NCBI GenBank assembly: GCA_031281855.1
Contig: JAITEW010000366.1
Span: 1-5,548, forward strand
Source: Treponema sp.
GTDB taxonomy: Bacteria > Spirochaetota > Spirochaetia > Treponematales > Breznakiellaceae
Reading direction: 5' to 3'
Length of the DNA: 5,548 nt
The position numbers and the translations under genes are program-made. This document shows positions 1-4,086 of the stretch, in pieces. The notes below the pieces were generated by a model. That model was not told the origin of the DNA. It worked only from the letters and a program-made list of their open reading frames with translations, and did not search any database. Positions within the stretch are counted from its first letter, which is position 1; each line of letters starts with the position of its first letter.

Positions 1-76
1 GGAGTGGAACAGGAAATTATCGACTACCGGAATTAGGCGGCGTATAAACTTAGCCACAGGACCTTACAGAACCAGT

Positions 77-159
77 TACCGGCGAAGAGACTTGAACTCT
101 TACATCCTCGCGGACAGCAGATTTTGAGTCTGCCGTGTCTACCATTCCACCACGCCGGC
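77..159 (-). tRNA. tRNA-Leu, anticodon CAA
   Basis: On the minus strand this folds into a complete class II tRNA of 83 nt. The acceptor stem is GCCGGCG paired with CGCCGGT (one G-U pair), with discriminator A at 77. The D-arm region contains GGTGGAATGGTAGACAC. The anticodon stem GCAGA/TCTGC encloses the loop CTCAAAA, which gives anticodon CAA after the conserved U33, so it should read UUG leucine codons. The long variable arm contains the short stem TCC-GCGA-GGA, as expected for leucine. The T arm is AAGAG-TTCAAGT-CTCTT. The bases after the discriminator read ACT, so CCA is not encoded and must be added by nucleotidyltransferase. No clear terminator is visible between the tRNA and the window edge. 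Confidence 0.95.
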
Positions 160-163
160 AAAA

Positions 164-183
164 GCGCCGCGTTAAGCGGCGTT
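164..183. repeat. 20-bp palindromic repeat, copy 1
   Basis: The sequence gcgccgcgttaagcggcgtt occurs here and again, identically, 118 bp to the right. It is an imperfect palindrome: CGCCGC pairs with GCGGCG around a GTTAA loop. It lies only 5 bp upstream of the tRNA 5' end on the minus strand, where the hairpin is followed closely by TTTT. GC-rich hairpin units repeated in a spacer resemble REP-type extragenic palindromes, but only two copies are visible here. Confidence 0.8.
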
Positions 184-184
184 G

Positions 185-190
185 ATTAAA
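185..190 (-). promoter_or_regulatory. Possible -10 box for tRNA-Leu
   Basis: The minus-strand hexamer TTTAAT matches five of six bases of TATAAT and would start transcription about 19 nt before the mature tRNA. No convincing -35 element is seen at 16 to 18 bp spacing, where the bases are GC-rich. It overlaps the T7 tract (194-188), which could equally be the tail of a terminator. This is a weak candidate only. Confidence 0.25.
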
Positions 191-241
191 AAAAGTCAGC
201 ACGCGTTAGCGCACATAAATTCCACCGCCGTCCGCACAGGC

Positions 242-261
242 GGGCTGACTTTAGTCAGCCC
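242..261. repeat. Perfect hairpin GGGCTGAC/GTCAGCCC
   Basis: GGGCTGAC at 242-249 pairs perfectly with GTCAGCCC at 254-261 around a four-base loop (or nine pairs around two bases). A third related segment, GTCAGC, lies at 195-200 next to a run of seven A residues, and can pair with 244-249 instead. The hairpin has no T tract of its own on either strand, so it is not a simple terminator. Confidence 0.75.
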
Positions 262-281
262 AGCGCGCGCCGCCGGCTAGC

Positions 282-301
282 GCGCCGCGTTAAGCGGCGT
301 T
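282..301. repeat. 20-bp palindromic repeat, copy 2
   Basis: This is an exact second copy of the repeat at 164-183, in the same orientation, with the same CGCCGC/GCGGCG stem and GTTAA loop. It directly follows a GCGCGC...GCGCGC inverted pair (263-268 with 280-285), so the left edge of this copy overlaps that second stem. The two copies bracket the structured spacer. Confidence 0.8.
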
Positions 302-315
302 TCAGACTATACCCC

Positions 316-339
316 AAAAACCGCCTCTTTTACAAGAGG
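316..339 (-). terminator. Probable terminator of the DUF1015-yjbQ operon
   Basis: On the minus strand CCTCTT-GTAA-AAGAGG forms a 6-bp hairpin with a four-base loop (339-324), then CGG and a run of five T residues (320-316). It lies about 60 nt after the yjbQ stop codon in the right orientation. The three bases between stem and T run, and the modest stem, make it a medium-strength intrinsic terminator at best. Confidence 0.5.
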
Positions 340-398
340 ACAGAACAATAGGACGGCCACCACTCCCTCCCCCGATCCATTACTTCAAACCCGGGGGC

Positions 399-815
399 TT
401 ATTCGCCGATGATCTTTACCAGCACCCGCTTGCGGCGCTGGCCGTCGAATTCGCCGTAGAAGATCTGCTCCCAGGGGCCGAAGTGGAGGCGGCCTTGGGT
501 TACTGCGGCTACGACTTCGCGGCCCATAATTTGGCGCTTCATGTGGGCGTCGGCGTTGATTTCACCGGTGTTGTGGCGGTAAGAGGCTACCGGCTCGTGA
601 GGCGCGAGCTTTTCCAGCCACACGTCGAAATCGTGATGCAGGCCGGATTCATCGTCATTGATAAAAACGCTGGATGTGATGTGCATGGCGTTTACCAGGC
701 AGAGCCCTTCCTTTATCCCCGATTCCTCAAGCAGGGCTTCCACCTGGCCGGTAATATTGATGAACTCCCGGGGCTTTCTGGTGTTGAACCACAGTTCTTT
801 GGTAAAAGATTTCAT
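399..815 (-). CDS. yjbQ: YjbQ/UPF0047 family protein
   Basis: This 138-residue protein matches the length of the YjbQ family (UPF0047, also annotated as secondary thiamine-phosphate synthase). The family has a compact beta fold. Recognisable conserved segments are N42-A-M-H45-I-T-S-S with a downstream NDDE, the H60-H61-D62 triplet, RHNTGEINADAH (80-91), the segment around G98 (MGRE), and the C-terminal GRLHFGPWEQI followed by E122-F-D-G-Q-R-R. The conserved histidines (H45, H61, H91) are the expected metal or active-site positions. Weak thiamine-phosphate synthase activity is reported for the family, but the true physiological role is unclear, so function should not be read further than that. 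The ATG lies 9 nt after the DUF1015 stop, with only a cramped AGGG one base before it. This suggests translation coupled to the upstream gene and a shared operon. The start fits the N-terminus of known homologues. Confidence 0.92.
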   Translation of the reverse strand: MKSFTKELWFNTRKPREFINITGQVEALLEESGIKEGLCLVNAMHITSSVFINDDESGLHHDFDVWLEKLAPHEPVASYRHNTGEINADAHMKRQIMGREVVAAVTQGRLHFGPWEQIFYGEFDGQRRKRVLVKIIGE

Positions 816-824
816 ACCCTATTA

Positions 825-2195
825 TCAGCCGAAGAGCTTCCGGCATTCAAGATAGAAGCGTTTTTCTTCCGCCGATCCCATGGAGAAGCTCTTCCGGGGC
901 AGGGGGCCGGTTTGGGCTGTAGTCCTGAAAAGGCTCTTTTTCTGAACCGGCGGCAGGAGGAGGCCCAGCGCGGGCCTGTCAGGACTGGCGGCAAGACGGA
1001 AGAGTTCTTCTTCGCCGTGGATGTAGTCTATCGAAGCCCCTGTGTGGGTCCTGACAAAATCGTCCAGCAAGGGCTGGAGGGAAGCCGTGGCGATACCGGA
1101 AGCGCTGGTTTCAATGAGGCTCAGGGAAAGGCCGTCCTTGCAGGGGGCGATAAACCCCAGGCGGTTTCCTTTGGTTCCGGTTTCCTGTACGGCCCGCACG
1201 AGTTCCGCTTTGCCCCCCGGGCCTCCTGCGTCTGCGTTTACAGAACGGACGGAAAAATCCGGCAGCGCCGAAAGGGCCTCCAGCACCGCATCCCGGCTGG
1301 CGCCGAAGAGCACCCGGTGTATGGGCTCGAAACTGATCCCAGGATCGTAGAGGTTTTCCAGCTCTACCAGGGCCCACCGGGCAGGGTGGTTTTCCAGGTT
1401 TTTTTCACCCTTGTGGGCCTGTTTGTATTCCTCCCATATCCCTTTAGCGGCAGCCAGCGAATGGTTGCCGTCCCCTGCGGCAAACAGAAACGGATGGGCA
1501 TCCTCTGTGCCGTAGCGGGACGGGGCGTTTCCGGCCAGCCTTTCGAGACCTTCAGCCAGCAGAGCCCAGGGATCGTCCCCTTCAAGGGCCCAGCCTTTTA
1601 CGGAACCTGAATTCATCATTAAAGGGGTATCGTAGAGAGGGGTTTTTGCCTTTTTTGCAAGCCCCGGAAGTATGGCGCATTCTTCGTCATCCATAAGGAG
1701 GAGGATATGGGGCGTTTCCAGCAGAGCGCCGCGGCGTATGTTCATTCTTGGGGGCAGCCTTTCCTTTATGGTTCCCTCGGTTGCCCTGGCCGGGAGCCGG
1801 GCGTCGGGCGACCAGTCGTAGCGTTCCAGATCCAGCGCCAGGACCAGCCCCTGCCGTAACGGGCGCCGCGGGGTGCTCCGTTCGATATAGACCATGCAGC
1901 GCTTTGGGGGGGAGAAAACGCCTTCTTCAAGATAGGTCCGCATTGAGCGCCGGATCTCCTGTATCCTCGCGTCCCTTCCGGCAGGGTCCTCAAGGTAAAG
2001 CTCCGGGAAAACGAGGTTCAGCGTTGACGGAGAAGTTCCGGCGAAGGCTTTGACCTTTTCCCAGTACGCCCGGTCCTGGGTGAACTGGTCGCAGGCTATA
2101 ACAGCCCATTTTTCAAGGTCAATACCGGGCCTGGGAAGCAGAATCTCCGGAATTCCCACGCCCAGGGCCGCAAGGCGCTCTGGTATACTGTTCAT
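825..2195 (-). CDS. DUF1015 family protein
   Basis: This 456-residue cytosolic protein belongs to the DUF1015 (COG4198) family, whose biochemical function is not established. Family landmarks are the N-terminal W-A-V-I-A-C-D-Q-F-T-Q-D-R-A-Y-W segment (30-45), ATEGTIKERLPPR (138-150) followed by an E-T-P-H-I-L-L-L-M-D-D stretch (160-170), the glycine/histidine motif GDGNHSLAAAK (241-251), HPARWALVELENLYDPG (270-286) followed by FEPIHRV, and the C-terminal RKSFSMGSAEEKRFYLE. All usual blocks are present in order, so it appears intact. An ATG two codons upstream (2201) abuts the ribosome binding site AAGGGGG (2208-2202) with no spacing. The second ATG at 2195 has an ideal 6-nt gap and is therefore preferred. 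It is the first gene of a unit with yjbQ, divergent from rpoN. No signal peptide or membrane segment is seen. Confidence 0.93.
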   Translation of the reverse strand: MNSIPERLAALGVGIPEILLPRPGIDLEKWAVIACDQFTQDRAYWEKVKAFAGTSPSTLNLVFPELYLEDPAGRDARIQEIRRSMRTYLEEGVFSPPKRCMVYIERSTPRRPLRQGLVLALDLERYDWSPDARLPARATEGTIKERLPPRMNIRRGALLETPHILLLMDDEECAILPGLAKKAKTPLYDTPLMMNSGSVKGWALEGDDPWALLAEGLERLAGNAPSRYGTEDAHPFLFAAGDGNHSLAAAKGIWEEYKQAHKGEKNLENHPARWALVELENLYDPGISFEPIHRVLFGASRDAVLEALSALPDFSVRSVNADAGGPGGKAELVRAVQETGTKGNRLGFIAPCKDGLSLSLIETSASGIATASLQPLLDDFVRTHTGASIDYIHGEEELFRLAASPDRPALGLLLPPVQKKSLFRTTAQTGPLPRKSFSMGSAEEKRFYLECRKLFG

Positions 2196-2201
2196 AAACA
2201 T

Positions 2202-2208
2202 CCCCCTT
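2202..2208 (-). promoter_or_regulatory. Ribosome binding site deciding the DUF1015 start
   Basis: The minus-strand sequence AAGGGGG is a strong Shine-Dalgarno candidate. It touches the ATG at 2201 but sits 6 nt before the ATG at 2195, which is why the shorter protein is chosen. Confidence 0.7.
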
Positions 2209-2215
2209 GGGCTTT

Positions 2216-2244
2216 ACGATACAGGAAAATAGGAATCTTGACAA
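2216..2244 (-). promoter_or_regulatory. Housekeeping-type promoter for DUF1015-yjbQ
   Basis: On the minus strand TTGTCA (2244-2239, five of six bases of the -35 consensus) is followed after exactly 17 bp by TATCGT (2221-2216, four of six bases of the -10 consensus). Transcription would start near 2209, giving a leader of about 14 nt that begins just before the ribosome binding site. The -35 box overlaps that of the opposing rpoN promoter by five bases. Confidence 0.55.
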
Positions 2245-2266
2245 ACCGCCGTTACGGAATGATAGT
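2238..2266 (+). promoter_or_regulatory. Housekeeping-type promoter for rpoN
   Basis: TTGACA (2238-2243) is a perfect -35 consensus. It is followed after 17 bp by GATAGT (2261-2266), which matches four of six bases of the -10 consensus. The predicted first transcribed base is about 2273, the A of the preferred rpoN ATG, so the transcript may be leaderless. The promoter resembles the sigma-70 class. No sigma-54 -24/-12 element was noticed here, so there is no visible autoregulation. Confidence 0.6.
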
Positions 2267-2272
2267 TTTACT

Positions 2273-3631
2273 ATGCAGCTTCAGCGTCCGGGAATGGTCC
2301 AGGAACAGCGTCTCAGAATGAACCAGCAGCTTATCCAGTCCATCAAGCTGATGGAACTGCCTATCGTGGAGCTGCGGGAAAAAATCGAAGAAGAAACAGA
2401 AAGAAACCCGGCGCTTGAGGTGGTGGAGGATCACAGCACTGTTTCCCTGGACGACGCCATAAAGCCCGGGAAAGAAGAAGAGGAGTATTTTGAAACCTCT
2501 TCCGATTCCGGGTTTGCCAGCCGCAGAGGGGACGAAGCTGCCGACGAGCGGCGCCGTTTTATCGAGGGCGTTCTTTCACGGCCCGAGACCCTTCAGGAAC
2601 ATCTGCTCTGGCAGCTTCGTCTGGAGCCTGCGGACGAGGAGACCCGGCGCATTGGGGAACTCATCATTCAGAACCTGGACAAAGACGGGTTTCACAAGGA
2701 GCCTCTTGAAGCGCTTTTGAAAAACACAAGTTCCGCCTCTGCCGGGAGGGCTCTGAAACTGGTGCAGTCCCTGGACCCCCAGGGCTGCGCCGCTGCGGAT
2801 TATAAGGAATCCCTGCGAATCCAGATTGGGTTTTTGCAGGACCCGCCAGAAGGCATCGCTGACCTCCTGGACTGCCTGGACCTTCTTGAGCGCGGGAAGA
2901 TCGGCGAAGCCGCCAAAAGAATCGGCCGTAAAGAAGAGGAAATCCGGGCCATGCTCATCAGGCTTAAGGATCTTTCCCCGTTCCCGGGCAGGCGGTTTTC
3001 TTCAGCCGAGACCCGCTTTGTGGTTCCCGACGTGCAGGTGGTACGAAAAGAAGGGGAGTTTGTTATTATCCTGAACGACGAGGAGATCCCGGTGCTCGGG
3101 CTGCATCCTTTTTTTATGCAGCTTTCTGGCGGGAAAGAGGGGGGCAAGCCGGTAAGGGATTTTGTGAGGGAAAACATCAAGGAAGCCCGGTGGTTTATCC
3201 AGGCTATTAACGACCGGAACCACACGCTTTTGAGGGTTACGAGGGCTATCGTGGAATTCCAGCGGTCTTTTTTTGTAAACGGCCCTAAGTACATTGCCCC
3301 TTTGACGCAGCGGGACATTGCCCATGAGCTTGGGGTCAACGAGTCCACGATTTCCAGGACCGCAAACGGCAAGTATGTGCAGACCGAATGGGGCATTTTT
3401 GAGCTGCGGCATTTTTTTACCAATTCCATCAGCGGCCCCGGTTCCGGAGGTTCGCAATACTCCAAAGAAGCGGTGAAAGAAATTGTGCGGGAGATTATCG
3501 CTTCTGAAGCGAAGAATTTTTCGGATAACGAAATCGCGGATCTTCTGGCAAAACGGGGCATCCCGCTTGCGAGGCGGACGGTGGCGAAATACCGGAAAGA
3601 ACTGGACCTGGGGTCTTCGTATGCGCGCTAA
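2273..3631 (+). CDS. rpoN: RNA polymerase sigma-54 factor RpoN
   Basis: This 452-residue protein is the alternative sigma factor that directs RNA polymerase to -24/-12 promoters and needs an AAA+ enhancer-binding activator to open them. Domains appear in order. Region I (about 1-49) is rich in Q and L, with QLIQSIKLMELPIVELREKI at 19-38. A short acidic region II (50-97) includes an E-rich run. The core-binding domain carries NLDKDGF (134-140) and SLDPQGCAAADYKESLRIQ (166-184). The -12 helix-turn-helix covers TQRDIAHELGVNESTISR (345-362) and NGKYVQTEWGIFELRHFF (365-382). The RpoN box ARRTVAKYR (433-441) is intact near the end and recognises the -24 element. Length is close to the roughly 477 residues of the E. 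coli protein. The in-frame TTG at 2207 would add 22 residues with no ribosome binding site and lies upstream of the promoter, so the ATG at 2273 is preferred. hpf follows after 64 nt. Confidence 0.97.
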   Translation: MQLQRPGMVQEQRLRMNQQLIQSIKLMELPIVELREKIEEETERNPALEVVEDHSTVSLDDAIKPGKEEEEYFETSSDSGFASRRGDEAADERRRFIEGVLSRPETLQEHLLWQLRLEPADEETRRIGELIIQNLDKDGFHKEPLEALLKNTSSASAGRALKLVQSLDPQGCAAADYKESLRIQIGFLQDPPEGIADLLDCLDLLERGKIGEAAKRIGRKEEEIRAMLIRLKDLSPFPGRRFSSAETRFVVPDVQVVRKEGEFVIILNDEEIPVLGLHPFFMQLSGGKEGGKPVRDFVRENIKEARWFIQAINDRNHTLLRVTRAIVEFQRSFFVNGPKYIAPLTQRDIAHELGVNESTISRTANGKYVQTEWGIFELRHFFTNSISGPGSGGSQYSKEAVKEIVREIIASEAKNFSDNEIADLLAKRGIPLARRTVAKYRKELDLGSSYAR

Positions 3632-3644
3632 AGGCTACTGCCTT

Positions 3645-3660
3645 CCGGCCGTTGCGCCGG
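3645..3660. other. Small hairpin between rpoN and hpf
   Basis: CCGGC (3645-3649) pairs with GCCGG (3656-3660) around a six-base loop. No T tract follows, so it is unlikely to terminate transcription. It could stabilise the upstream mRNA end or weaken read-through into hpf. Confidence 0.4.
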
Positions 3661-3664
3661 GGTG

Positions 3665-3670
3665 TATAAC
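3665..3670 (+). promoter_or_regulatory. Possible internal -10 box for hpf
   Basis: TATAAC matches five of six bases of the -10 consensus, is directly preceded by TG, and lies 31 bp upstream of the hpf ATG. The matching -35 position (TTCCGG, 3643-3648) is poor, so an independent hpf promoter is only a possibility alongside read-through from rpoN. Confidence 0.3.
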
Positions 3671-3695
3671 AAACCATATTTTTTAGGAGAACAGC

Positions 3696-3986
3696 ATGAA
3701 CACAGAAATTAAAGCAGTGCATTTTTCCCTGAGAGAAGAGACCAGAGAGTACCTGGACAAAAAGATCACCAGGATTCATAACGCTGAAAACATGATTGTG
3801 GATCTCCTGTTTACGCTGACTAAGGACAAGGATTTTTCCGCCGAAGTAACGGTGAATTTCCGCTGGGGCGTTTCGATACACCAGAAAGAAACGGACTTCG
3901 ACCTCCATTCGGCTATCGATAAGCTGATGGACAAGCTGGACGCTAAGATTATAAAAGAAAAAGAAAAAGTCAAAGAAAAACGTTAG
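3696..3986 (+). CDS. hpf: Short ribosome hibernation-promoting factor (HPF/RaiA family)
   Basis: This 96-residue protein matches the short, single-domain HPF/YfiA family (E. coli HPF has 95 residues). Members bind the small ribosomal subunit near the mRNA and tRNA channel and help form inactive ribosomes in stationary phase or stress. Visible family features are the N-terminal I-x-A-V-H strand, the helix SLREETREYLDKKITRIHN (11-29), a central beta hairpin ending in VTVNFRWGVSIHQKE, and the second helix SAIDKLMDKLDAKIIKEKEK (71-90), which closely follows the family AID-x-x-x-D-K-L pattern. The C-terminal tail is extremely lysine-rich. There is no C-terminal dimerisation domain as in long HPF. 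A clear AGGAGA (3685-3690) sits 6 nt before the ATG. It follows rpoN, as in the classical rpoN-hpf arrangement, and probably shares its transcript. The next gene is convergent, so no PTS-Ntr genes follow. Confidence 0.92.
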   Translation: MNTEIKAVHFSLREETREYLDKKITRIHNAENMIVDLLFTLTKDKDFSAEVTVNFRWGVSIHQKETDFDLHSAIDKLMDKLDAKIIKEKEKVKEKR

Positions 3987-4005
3987 TTTTTCGGAAGAAA
4001 CTAAC
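3982..4005 (+). other. Hairpin spanning the hpf stop codon
   Basis: GTTAGTTT (3982-3989) pairs perfectly with AAACTAAC (3998-4005), and two further pairs (one G-U) leave a four-base loop CGGA. The hairpin contains the hpf stop codon TAG. Its right arm overlaps the left arm of the larger inverted repeat at 4001-4077, so the two cannot form together. Confidence 0.55.
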
Positions 4006-4077
4006 CGCAACGGCGCGGAAGGCGAACAAGGGACAAAAAGGATAGTTCTACCCTTCTTTCTTTGCCGTTGCGGTTAG
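4001..4077. terminator. Long inverted repeat between convergent genes, possible bidirectional terminator
   Basis: The 14-base arm CTAACCGCAACGGC (4001-4014) is perfectly inverted as GCCGTTGCGGTTAG (4064-4077). The 49-nt interior holds a further AAGGG/CCCTT pair (4028-4032 with 4051-4055). Downstream on the plus strand is CTTGTTTGTTT, and on the minus strand TTTCTT, so each side has a U-rich though imperfect tail. It lies 14 nt after the hpf stop and 9 nt after the lipoprotein stop, an expected place for a terminator shared by converging transcripts. The large loop is unusual for an intrinsic terminator, so another role remains possible. Confidence 0.6.
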
Positions 4078-4086
4078 CTTGTTTGT

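Larger units (their letters stand above)
160..398. other. Gene-free structured intergenic spacer
   Basis: No supportable protein gene lies between the tRNA and the yjbQ stop codon. The spacer holds two identical 20-bp palindromes, the perfect hairpin at 242-261, a GCGCGC stem at 263-285, a minus-strand T7 tract at 194-188, the probable yjbQ terminator at 316-339, and a 6-bp CCCCCG/CGGGGG stem (369-374 with 392-397) that has no T tract. The part between 160 and 301 is markedly richer in G+C palindromes than the rest of the window. It may hold REP-like elements, tandem terminators or a small RNA. Confidence 0.7.

Noticed and set aside
1..36. Possible C-terminal tail of an upstream plus-strand gene (ends in EIIDYRN then stop)
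   Set aside because: Only eleven codons are visible, without any family signature, so it cannot be told from a chance open frame.
369..397. CCCCCG/CGGGGG stem right after yjbQ as its terminator
   Set aside because: The stem has only six pairs around a 17-nt loop and is not followed by a T tract on the minus strand. The hairpin at 316-339 is a better candidate.
483..1610. Long plus-strand open frame of 375 codons
   Set aside because: It is antisense to the clearly recognisable yjbQ and DUF1015 genes, spans the boundary of both, lacks a recognised domain and is best explained by high GC content in the opposite strand.
2207..2272. Upstream extension of rpoN from TTG at 2207
   Set aside because: It has no ribosome binding site, overlaps the DUF1015 leader, lies upstream of the best rpoN promoter and adds residues not typical of RpoN region I.
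2800..3561. Minus-strand open frame of 253 codons within rpoN
   Set aside because: It is antisense to conserved RpoN domains, is rich in S, R and P as expected for a shadow frame, and has no convincing start signal.
3640..3660. Sigma-54 -24/-12 promoter upstream of hpf
   Set aside because: A TTGC occurs at 3652-3655, but the bases that should form the -24 GG are CT, so the element does not fit.
3495..4010. Minus-strand open frame of 171 codons across the rpoN end and hpf
   Set aside because: It lies opposite two well-supported genes and their spacer, and its sequence has runs such as FFFDFFFFF that merely mirror the lysine-rich HPF tail.
4001..4077. Terminal inverted repeats of a miniature mobile element
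   Set aside because: The arms enclose only 49 nt, no flanking target duplication is evident, and the placement between converging stop codons fits a terminator better.
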